Source: JBKHYG01 sp046565595
GTDB taxonomy: Bacteria > Actinomycetota > AC-67
Assembly: GCA_046565595.1 (NCBI GenBank)
Contig: JBKHYG010000073.1
Span: 1 to 28,906, forward strand
Length of the DNA: 28,906 nucleotides
Direction of reading: 5' to 3'
Shown: piece after piece, positions 14,545-20,840 of the stretch
How positions within the stretch are numbered: position 1 is the first letter of the stretch
Layout of the letters: each line of letters starts with the position of its first letter
Translations under genes and position numbers: made by a program
Notes under the pieces: generated by a model
What the model was told of the DNA's origin: nothing
The model's database searches: none
Seen by the model: only the letters and a program-made list of their open reading frames with translations

Positions 14545-15465
14545 TCATGACCCGAGCAGCCCGTCGCTGCATATGTCCACGAACTGTGCGCTCCCACGGT
14601 CGGTGATCCGAACGATCGAGATCCCGCTCACTTCGTCGATCGCTCCGTCGACGACACCCGTGGTGACCTTCTTCTGCTCGATGCGCAGGACCGCCTGACC
14701 CAGTCGCATCGTGTCCGCCAACGAGATGTTCAGCGCGAGGTGTTTGTGGATACTCGCCAGCGCGCGCAGCAGCGTGCCCGGCGATCCGGTGAAGTCACGG
14801 CGGACCTCACCGAGGAGCGCCGCCATCAGTTCGCCCTGAGCGGCAGACCGCGAGAGGTCTCCGAGCGGGCGTGCAGAGGTCTTGCGAAGGCGGGTGAAAG
14901 CCAACGCCTGCTTGCCGTTCAGCTTCTGGCGTCCAGGTTGGAGATCGATCCTCGAGCCGGTCGATTCGAACAGGCGCTGCTTGATGTCCATCCGGACACC
15001 GCCGAGATCGTCGATCAGGGCCCGGAACCCTGCGAAGTTGGTCAGGGCGTAATAATCGAAGCGGCAACCCGAGCGTTTCTCCACCGTCTCTACCATCAGG
15101 TCCGGTCCGCCGAACACGCCTGCCGCGTTGATCTTGTTGCTGCCGAAGCCGGGGATCTCGACCCAAGAATCCCGCGGGATCCCAAGGATCGATGCCCTGC
15201 CAGCGACGGGGTCTATGCCGACGATCTGGATGGCGTCCATCCGGGTCTTCTCCGGGTTGCCTGTCCGAGCATCACCTCCCATGACGAGTATGAAGATGGG
15301 CTCGTCGAAGGTCGGTGGGCGTGGTTTGGCTCGCCGCACCTCATGGATCTCGGCGGCCGGTTCCTGGCCAGCGGCGGGAGAGACGGTTCCGAGCGCGGTC
15401 CAGGTCATGGCCGCTAGCGATAGGGTCGCCGCGACGCTGGTGAAGAGTCTGCGCTTAGGGCTCAT
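14545..15465 (-). CDS. LytR-CpsA-Psr (LCP) family protein
   Basis: LCP enzymes transfer polyprenyl-linked glycopolymers onto peptidoglycan at the outer face of the membrane. This 306-aa protein has a signal peptide or N-terminal anchor (residues 1-33) followed by the LCP domain. The conserved elements are present: ILVMGGDAR, TRMDAIQIVGID, ILGIPRDSWVEIPG, NKINAAGVFGG, FRALIDDLGGV, and the late block ALAFTRLR...GDLSRSAAQ carrying the conserved Arg and Asp. The catalytic arginines and acids therefore appear intact. The start ATG at 15465 overlaps the stop of the upstream NTF2-like gene (ATGA), and the helicase follows 4 bases after its own stop, so all three are probably one transcript. With a sortase close by, this section of the chromosome is rich in cell-envelope assembly. 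Confidence 0.92.
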   Translation of the reverse strand: MSPKRRLFTSVAATLSLAAMTWTALGTVSPAAGQEPAAEIHEVRRAKPRPPTFDEPIFILVMGGDARTGNPEKTRMDAIQIVGIDPVAGRASILGIPRDSWVEIPGFGSNKINAAGVFGGPDLMVETVEKRSGCRFDYYALTNFAGFRALIDDLGGVRMDIKQRLFESTGSRIDLQPGRQKLNGKQALAFTRLRKTSARPLGDLSRSAAQGELMAALLGEVRRDFTGSPGTLLRALASIHKHLALNISLADTMRLGQAVLRIEQKKVTTGVVDGAIDEVSGISIVRITDRGSAQFVDICSDGLLGS

Positions 15466-16106
15466 GATGTGGGTGTGGGTTCGGGGATGCTGTCAACCGA
15501 TCTCTCCGCGCCGTAGTAGTTGGTGACCTTCCACTGGCCTTCGCGCTTCTCGAAGACCAGACGGACCTTCTGCGCGAGTTCGAGGAAGGAACCTTCGGTG
15601 GTTTCGACCGTAGCTACGAAACGCACATCAGCTGTCGCGTACAGCGGCGATGAGTCCTGGAAGAACACCGTCAGATTCGCCGTCTGCTCGCCGAGGGTGA
15701 CCTGACGAACCTGAGAGGCGAGCTCGCCGATCGTGAGCGAGTTGCGATCCTCGACGAACCCGACGCCCGCTTCGGCGACGAACAGTTCTGCCACGAGAGG
15801 GAAGGTGCCGTCACCGTACAGAGTGGGATCAGCGAAGGCCCTCTGATACCAATCGTCGAGGAGTTCCCGGATCTCCAGACCCTCGGCCTCGGCCCGGGTC
15901 TCATCTGGCGCCGAGGGGACGCCTTCGGACGAGGTCGAGCCGCTGAACGCAACCGTCTCGACACGAGCCTCAGGGTCATCGCCGCCGCACGCACGGAACC
16001 CGACACCCAGGAGCAGTATCCCTGCCGCTCCGATCAGGAGCGTTCGGCGGAGGCGTTCCTGCCTCGTGCGGCGACGCGACCTCGAGAAGGAGGGTCCGCG
16101 ACGCAT
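15462..16106 (-). CDS. Membrane-anchored NTF2-like hypothetical protein
   Basis: No named family is recognised with certainty. The 214-aa product has a strongly basic N-terminus (SRSRRRTRQERLRR), one hydrophobic helix at about 22-38 and an exported C-terminal domain. A Ser/Pro linker precedes a region at about 75-205 whose pattern (LLDDWYQRAFADPTLY, then several beta strands ending in VRLVFEKREGQWKVTNYYG) looks like an NTF2/SnoaL-type fold. Such domains occur in membrane-anchored accessory proteins of actinobacterial envelopes. The ATG at 16106 is 8 bases after a TAACCT hexamer. Its stop overlaps the LCP start, so it leads the LCP-helicase operon and may assist the LCP protein, which is inference from coupling only. 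Confidence 0.75.
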   Translation of the reverse strand: MRRGPSFSRSRRRTRQERLRRTLLIGAAGILLLGVGFRACGGDDPEARVETVAFSGSTSSEGVPSAPDETRAEAEGLEIRELLDDWYQRAFADPTLYGDGTFPLVAELFVAEAGVGFVEDRNSLTIGELASQVRQVTLGEQTANLTVFFQDSSPLYATADVRFVATVETTEGSFLELAQKVRLVFEKREGQWKVTNYYGAERSVDSIPEPTPTS

Positions 16107-16114
16107 CGCGCGGC

Positions 16115-16120
16115 AGGTTA
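16115..16120 (-). promoter_or_regulatory. Putative -10 hexamer for the NTF2-like/LCP/helicase operon
   Basis: TAACCT on the minus strand ends 8 bases before the ATG at 16106. It shares a 50-base divergent gap with the promoter of the OB-fold gene. Confidence 0.5.
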
Positions 16121-16144
16121 GTCGAGCACGGACGGCCGCGAGCG

Positions 16145-16150
16145 TAGGCT
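16145..16150 (+). promoter_or_regulatory. Putative -10 hexamer for the OB-fold gene
   Basis: TAGGCT ends 6 bases before the GTG at 16157, the spacing of a strictly leaderless mRNA. Confidence 0.45.
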
Positions 16151-16156
16151 CAAGGC

Positions 16157-16528
16157 GTGTTCAGGAAACTCTTCCGTTCCCTGCGGCAAGACGAGGTCAT
16201 GCTGCGGGACGCTTCGATCACCGAATGGGCCAAAGCCATGCCGGGGGTGAAACTCATGCGTGACGCCCAGAGTCGCGAGATGGTGAAACTGGCTGGCGTG
16301 GTCGAGAGGATCCGCGTCAAGCCGCAAGACGGTACGGCTGCCTACGAGGTGGCCGTGTCCGACGGGACAGGGCGCGTTAGGGTCATCTGGCTAGGCAGGA
16401 GGACCGTCCCAGGTTTGCAGCTCGGCCTCCGTATGGTCGTCGAGGGCAGATTGGGAGAGGACGAGAAGGGGCGCAAGCAGATCCTCAACCCCACCTATGA
16501 GTTCGAGGCTTCGAGCCTCGATCACTGA
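16157..16528 (+). CDS. OB-fold nucleic-acid-binding-type protein (Rv2694c-like)
   Basis: This 123-aa protein has a helical N-terminus followed by a five-strand OB-fold: VKLAGVVERIRVKP, YEVAVSDGTGRVRVIWLG, LRMVVEGRLG and KQILNPTYEF. This order is typical of nucleic-acid-binding OB domains such as those in RecG or aspartyl-tRNA synthetase. Mycobacteria carry a similar small OB protein (Rv2694c) close to the ceoBC potassium genes, and here too it lies next to two trkA genes, so the neighbourhood is conserved, though the genes converge here. The start is a GTG at 16157 supported by TAGGCT. The last codons form a strong hairpin. Its ligand and process are unknown. Confidence 0.8.
   Translation: MFRKLFRSLRQDEVMLRDASITEWAKAMPGVKLMRDAQSREMVKLAGVVERIRVKPQDGTAAYEVAVSDGTGRVRVIWLGRRTVPGLQLGLRMVVEGRLGEDEKGRKQILNPTYEFEASSLDH
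16503..16521. terminator. Perfect 8-bp hairpin at the OB-fold/trkA convergent junction
   Basis: TCGAGGCT (16503-16510) and AGCCTCGA (16514-16521) form an 8-bp perfect stem with a TCG loop, inside the last codons of the OB-fold gene and 15 bases from the trkA stop. Symmetry would let it act on both strands; no T-tract follows. Confidence 0.4.
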
Positions 16529-16535
16529 GCGCCGA

Positions 16536-17222
16536 TCACTGGCTGGCCTGATCACCTGCCGGACCGAGCACCGCACCCTTGAACCCTTCCTGGGCGTCTT
16601 CGGTCGCGATGGCCAAGAGTTCGTCTCCTCCAGCCAAGGGTGTTTCGGGCTCGGCGATCACCACATGCCCGTCGCGGATGATCGCTACGAGCGCGCAATC
16701 GTGCGGCAACCTCAGGTCGTAGACATGCTTACCCACCGCTTCCGCGTCGTCTGGAAGGGTCAGTTCGACCAGGGACACCCGACCGTCCTCTAGGCGGAAG
16801 AGGCGCACGAGGTCGCCCACGCTCACCGCTTCCTCTGCCAGCGACGCCAGGATGTGAGCCTGGCTCATCGCCACATCCACGCCCCAGGTATCGGTGAACA
16901 ACCACTCGTTCATCGGATGGTTGACCCGCGCGATGACGCGAGGAACGGTGAACTCTTGCTTCGCGAGGAGGCTGATCACGAGGTTGTCTTCGTCATCGCC
17001 CGTGGCCGCCACCACGACATCGGCTCGCGCAGCCTCTGCTTGTTCCAATACCCACGGCTCGCAGGCGTCGCCGTGCATGAATGTCGCCCACGGGACCAAT
17101 TGTTGGCCGCGCTCTACCTGTTCACGTCGCTGATCGATGACGATGATCTGATGGCGTTTCGCCGACAGGTCGCTAGCCAGGAAGGTCCCGACATTGCCTG
17201 CTCCCGCGATTACGACCCGCAT
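16536..17222 (-). CDS. trkA: TrkA-family RCK potassium regulatory protein (CeoC-like)
   Basis: TrkA/RCK proteins are cytosolic rings that bind NAD(H) or ATP and gate potassium transporters. This 228-aa protein is a single RCK unit. Its N-terminal Rossmann domain starts MRVVIAGAGNVGTFLASDL (GxGxxG at 6-11) with an acidic residue at the end of strand 2 (IVIDQRR), as in NAD-binding forms. Its C-terminal RCK_C domain (LVELTLPDDAEAVGKHVYDL to GDELLAIATED) contributes the regulatory half. The ATG at 17222 overlaps the stop of the other trkA gene (ATGA), so the two are translationally coupled and probably assemble together, as CeoB and CeoC are thought to in mycobacteria. No TrkH/TrkG gene is seen, but a KimA-like importer leads the same operon. 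Confidence 0.9.
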   Translation of the reverse strand: MRVVIAGAGNVGTFLASDLSAKRHQIIVIDQRREQVERGQQLVPWATFMHGDACEPWVLEQAEAARADVVVAATGDDEDNLVISLLAKQEFTVPRVIARVNHPMNEWLFTDTWGVDVAMSQAHILASLAEEAVSVGDLVRLFRLEDGRVSLVELTLPDDAEAVGKHVYDLRLPHDCALVAIIRDGHVVIAEPETPLAGGDELLAIATEDAQEGFKGAVLGPAGDQASQ

Positions 17223-17875
17223 CAGGCATCACCTTCCAGACGGGCACGGAGGTCGGATATGGCGTCTCTTCGGACGGCTACATGCACCACATCGCCCTCC
17301 TGGAAGGCGGTCTTGGAGCCGGGGAGGATCGAAGTGCCGTTGCGGTCCACGACGACGACGCTCGACCGATCCTCCTCGTTCAGGTCGTTGACGGACTTGC
17401 CAGCGACGCCCGGCCCGACAGGAACGCGCAACAGCACCATCGTTCCATCGGTGAAACTCAACTCGGCTTGCTCGCGTCCTCCGAGCAGCGCGTCGAATAC
17501 CTGTCCCTGAGCCCAGGTGACGGTCGAGATCGTCCTGATGCCTAGACGCTGGTAGATCTCGGCGCGGCGCGGATCGTAGATGCGTGCGATGACCGTCTTG
17601 GTGTCGTAGGCCTCGCGTGCGACCCGCGCGCTGACGATGTTCGAGTTGTCGCCGCTCGTGGCCGCGATGTACCCCTCCGCGATCTTGATCCCGGCGGTCT
17701 CGAGCGTCTCGCGGTCGAAGACGGTTCCAACCAGCATCTGTCCCTCGAAGCCGGGAGGAAGCTTCTCGAAGGTTTCCTTGCGTTTGTCGATGATGGACAC
17801 GCTATGACCGAGCCGGTTGAGCTCGATCGTGAGCTGGCTGCCGAGGCGGCCGCATCCTCCGATGACGATATGCAT
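17222..17875 (-). CDS. trkA: TrkA-family RCK potassium regulatory protein (CeoB-like)
   Basis: This is the second single-unit RCK protein of the pair, 217 aa. The Rossmann domain opens MHIVIGGCGRLGSQLTIEL, with the GxGxxG-type loop at 6-11 and the acid IIDKRKE after strand 2. The RCK_C domain follows at about 130-205 (AELSFTDGTMVLLRVPVGPG and VVVVDRNGTSILPG). The glycine loop differs from its partner (GGCGRLG against GAGNVG), a known feature of CeoB-type proteins. It lies between the KimA-like gene, 61 bases upstream, and the CeoC-like gene, which it overlaps. This order suggests one potassium operon in which transporter and gating ring are made together. The 61-base gap holds no clear promoter. 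Confidence 0.9.
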   Translation of the reverse strand: MHIVIGGCGRLGSQLTIELNRLGHSVSIIDKRKETFEKLPPGFEGQMLVGTVFDRETLETAGIKIAEGYIAATSGDNSNIVSARVAREAYDTKTVIARIYDPRRAEIYQRLGIRTISTVTWAQGQVFDALLGGREQAELSFTDGTMVLLRVPVGPGVAGKSVNDLNEEDRSSVVVVDRNGTSILPGSKTAFQEGDVVHVAVRRDAISDLRARLEGDA

Positions 17876-17936
17876 GACGGGTTGCGACGATAGCGCTGCC
17901 GACGGGCTTTGCCGAATGCGCCCGCCAAGGCTCGCG

Positions 17937-20249
17937 CTACTTGAGGTGGAAGGGAACCGAGGTCAGGGTCACGCCGGGCTCGAAGAGCAAGACCTTCTTG
18001 ATCTGGAAGGCCGTCTGGTTGTGGAGAGCCTGATGCCAGAACTTCTTGACCACGAACTCGGGCACGACGACGCTGACGATCGCATCTGGATTCGCGGCCC
18101 TCAGCTCGCGTACATATCTCAGCAGCGGTCGTGTCACGGATCGGTACGGGCTGTCTACCGCTTCGAGGGCGACATCCTCCATCTCGCCAACCCAGGTCTC
18201 GACGATCCGCATCGTCTCCTCGGGATCGATGTTGAAGGTGACCGCCCGGAGGTTGGTGGGGGATAGCGTGGCGGCGTAATCGACGGCCCGGCGGGTCGCG
18301 TTGTGGACCTGAGAGACCAGCACGACCCCGATCACGCGACTGGGGGCGCGCAGCCTCTTGTCGGTCGAGCCGGTGGCAAGCACCGGCACATCGGTCACCA
18401 CGACCCGCGGCTCGTAGAGCAATCCGGCCTTCAGGCGAAGGGCTTTGCGTCGCTTCAGGACCTCGAGCGTCCCGGTGCGTTCGTAGAGTTCGGGCAGGAG
18501 CAGCGTCGCGACCTCGCCCTCCTCGAGACGCAGTGACCGAAGGAACGCACGGACTCCTTCGACCGGATCCGTGAGGCTGCCGGACGCGAACTCGAGGGGT
18601 ACCGGGATGTCGAGCGCTTCCCACTGGGCTTGGAGTTGCTGCGCGTGAGGTCCCGTGCCCACATGTACGGCGACGATGTGTCGCGGCCGCATCGCGCGCG
18701 CATACCCGAGTGCCTGAAGGGTCGCCTCATCGATCTCACCGACAGGGATCACGACCGTCGTTCCCGAGATCTTCGAGCGCGTGGCTTCCTCTCGCAATTG
18801 GACCGCCACGGACCGGTAGTGGCGGTTGATCGCCAGGAACAACAACACGAGGAAGAAGACGGTGACGACGATCAGCCATGCGCCGAGCAGGAACTTGCTG
18901 ATGGCCACGACTACGAAGACGAACCCGGTGACGGACGCACCGATGCCATTGACCGTTGCGCGTTTCTTCCACCCTTCTGGACGCAGGCGCCGCCAGCGCT
19001 GAACCATCCCCGCTTGGCTGAGCGTGAAAGATGTGAACACCCCCAACACATAGAGTTGGATCAGTCGGGTGACCTCCGCGTCGTAGGCGATGATCAAGCC
19101 GATGGCGGCGGTAGCGAGGACCAGGATCCCGTTGGAGAAGACGAGTCGATCCCCCTGGTTCATGAACTGCCGCGGCAGGAAGCGATCCCGCGCGAGGACC
19201 GAGGCCAACCTCGGGAAGTCTTGATATGCGGTGTTCGCGGCGAGTACGAGGATGGCGCAGGTGACGATCTGTACGGCGATGAAGCCGAACCCTCCGCCCC
19301 ATACACCGTCGGCTATCTGCGCGACGATCGACTTCTGGTGGGTAGGTAGGGCTCCCATCCGGTTGGCCAGGTAGGTGATCCCCAGGAACAGCGGAACGGC
19401 GATCGCGCCAAGGGCGGCCAGCGTGGTGGCGGCGTTGCGAGCCTGATCCTCGGGGCGGCGGCCCCTGAACGCCGGGACGCCGTCGACGATCGCTTCGACA
19501 CCGGTAAGGGCGGTAGCTCCCGAACTGAAGGCTCGCGCTACCAGGAACAGGCTCAAGGTCTTCAGTTGCTCGGGTGCCTCGAAGTCTCCCACCCCGGCGT
19601 CAGGGCAGCCCGATGCGGAGCACTGGTAGAGGCCATATGCGAGCGTTAGGAACATGCTGATCACGAACAGGTATGTGGGTCCCGCGAACAGCGCACCGGA
19701 CTCCTTGGTGCCCCGGAGGTTCATGATCGTGATCAGGATGATGAATCCGATCGATAGGGCGACGCGGTGCTCGAGCAGCGCAGGAACCAACGAGGCGATC
19801 GCGAACGACCCGGCAGCGATCGACACCGCCACCGTCAAGATGTAGTCGGTCAGTAGGGCCCCACCGGCTATCAGACCGGGCAGTGTGCCGAGGTTCTCGC
19901 GTGATACGACATATGCGCCTCCGCCGCGGGGATAGGCCATGGCGGTCTGCCGATAGCTGGTCACGACGACGACCATCAGGAGCGCTACTCCACCGGCGAT
20001 CGGCAGGCTGATCCCGAGGTGCTGCCCGAGGATCGGTCCCGCGAGGATCAGTACGAGGAATATCTCCTCCGTGGCGTAACTGACGCTCGAGAGCGCATCG
20101 CTGGCGAACACCGGCAGGGCAAGGAGCTTCGGAAGGAGTTGGTGGCCGGCCTCTTCGCTCGCCAAGCGGCGGCCCAGTAGGAACCGCTTGAACAGGCCGC
20201 CGGCTGAACGCTTCAGCGTCGGCGATTGGCTAGGAACTTCGGGAGGCAC
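17937..20249 (-). CDS. kimA: KimA/KUP-superfamily potassium importer with extended C-terminal USP-like region
   Basis: This 770-aa APC-fold transporter closely follows the sequence pattern of Bacillus KimA, a proton-coupled K+ importer. Residues recalled as lining the K+ and H+ path of KimA have counterparts: Asp51 and Tyr58 in ASDALSSVSYATEE, Asp135, Tyr136, Thr139 and Ser143 in TDYILTVAVSIAAGS, and Thr249 and Glu252 in LTGVEA. About twelve membrane helices end near residue 500. The cytosolic tail has a USP-like fold, ends with KKFWHQALHNQTAFQIKKVL like KimA, and is longer, apparently with a second USP-like half. In KimA this region binds c-di-AMP. The GTG start at 20249 lies 8 bases after TAGCCT; the frame is open to 20561 but that part overlaps the divergent HD gene. 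Two trkA genes follow in the same operon. Confidence 0.88.
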   Translation of the reverse strand: MPPEVPSQSPTLKRSAGGLFKRFLLGRRLASEEAGHQLLPKLLALPVFASDALSSVSYATEEIFLVLILAGPILGQHLGISLPIAGGVALLMVVVVTSYRQTAMAYPRGGGAYVVSRENLGTLPGLIAGGALLTDYILTVAVSIAAGSFAIASLVPALLEHRVALSIGFIILITIMNLRGTKESGALFAGPTYLFVISMFLTLAYGLYQCSASGCPDAGVGDFEAPEQLKTLSLFLVARAFSSGATALTGVEAIVDGVPAFRGRRPEDQARNAATTLAALGAIAVPLFLGITYLANRMGALPTHQKSIVAQIADGVWGGGFGFIAVQIVTCAILVLAANTAYQDFPRLASVLARDRFLPRQFMNQGDRLVFSNGILVLATAAIGLIIAYDAEVTRLIQLYVLGVFTSFTLSQAGMVQRWRRLRPEGWKKRATVNGIGASVTGFVFVVVAISKFLLGAWLIVVTVFFLVLLFLAINRHYRSVAVQLREEATRSKISGTTVVIPVGEIDEATLQALGYARAMRPRHIVAVHVGTGPHAQQLQAQWEALDIPVPLEFASGSLTDPVEGVRAFLRSLRLEEGEVATLLLPELYERTGTLEVLKRRKALRLKAGLLYEPRVVVTDVPVLATGSTDKRLRAPSRVIGVVLVSQVHNATRRAVDYAATLSPTNLRAVTFNIDPEETMRIVETWVGEMEDVALEAVDSPYRSVTRPLLRYVRELRAANPDAIVSVVVPEFVVKKFWHQALHNQTAFQIKKVLLFEPGVTLTSVPFHLK

Positions 20250-20255
20250 GGGGCG

Positions 20256-20269
20256 CGAGGCTATCCTCG
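20256..20269. promoter_or_regulatory. Overlapping divergent -10 elements within a palindrome (KimA / HD-domain gene)
   Basis: CGAGG-CTAT-CCTCG is a palindrome. Its minus strand carries TAGCCT (20263 to 20258), ending 8 bases before the KimA GTG. Its plus strand carries TATCCT (20262-20267), about 27 bases before the TTG of the HD gene. Two polymerases could not open both elements at once. No good -35 is visible on either side. Confidence 0.45.
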
Positions 20270-20294
20270 GAAGCCAACCCGTGGGGGAGGCCCG

Positions 20295-20840
20295 TTGAGG
20301 ATCGAGCAGGCACGCCAGTTCGCGCGAAGCAAGGTCTTGAAAGACATCACCTACCGTCACCTGGTCAGCGTCGAAGGTGTCATGCGGCGACTGGCTACAC
20401 ACTTCGAAGAGGACGAGGACCAGTGGGCTCTGACCGGGTTGTTCCATGACCTCGATCAGGACCAGACCGGAGACGACGGGGAGCGACACGGCTTGCTGGC
20501 GGCAGAGTGGTTGAAGGACCAGGGCGTCGATCCCGCGGTGATAAACGGCGTGTTGGCCCACGCCTATCCCGAGTACCGGACCGACCGGATGTCCCGAGCC
20601 ATCGTCGCAGCTGACGCCGTCGCCGGCTTGCTGGTCGCTACAGCCCTGGTTCGCCCGGAGAAGGCGGTGGGCATGAAGGTCTCGAGCGTCAAGAAGAAGC
20701 TGAAACAGAACTCCTTCGCCCCGGGAGTGAACCGCGACGAGATCCGGCAGTGCACCGACCTCGGTCTCGAACTTGACGAGTTCATCGCTCTCGGGATCGA
20801 AGGACTGCTAGGTGTGTCAGGACACCTCGGATTGGCATGA
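20295..20840 (+). CDS. HD-domain (HDIG-type) phosphohydrolase-like protein
   Basis: This 181-aa cytosolic protein has the metal-binding pattern of the HD superfamily: His22 in YRHLVSVEGVM, His51-Asp52 in LFHDLDQD, His65 in ERHGLLAAEW and His89 in LAHAYPEY. HD enzymes hydrolyse phosphate esters, often of nucleotides, or cyclic dinucleotides in the HD-GYP branch. The GYP motif is absent, and the compact size resembles small HDIG proteins of unknown substrate. The TTG start is chosen because GGGGGAGG lies at 20283-20290 just before it. The frame is open from 20226 but that part crosses the promoter. Its stop overlaps the ATG of the next membrane-protein gene (ATGA), so the two are coupled. The Lys-rich stretch VSSVKKKLKQNSF is conserved in relatives. 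Confidence 0.85.
   Translation: MRIEQARQFARSKVLKDITYRHLVSVEGVMRRLATHFEEDEDQWALTGLFHDLDQDQTGDDGERHGLLAAEWLKDQGVDPAVINGVLAHAYPEYRTDRMSRAIVAADAVAGLLVATALVRPEKAVGMKVSSVKKKLKQNSFAPGVNRDEIRQCTDLGLELDEFIALGIEGLLGVSGHLGLA

Noticed and set aside
17542..18624. A 360-codon minus-strand frame overlapping the KimA tail and the CeoB-like gene
   Set aside because: It is a shadow in another frame: Arg/Pro/Ser-rich composition and no motif, while both real genes have full family matches.
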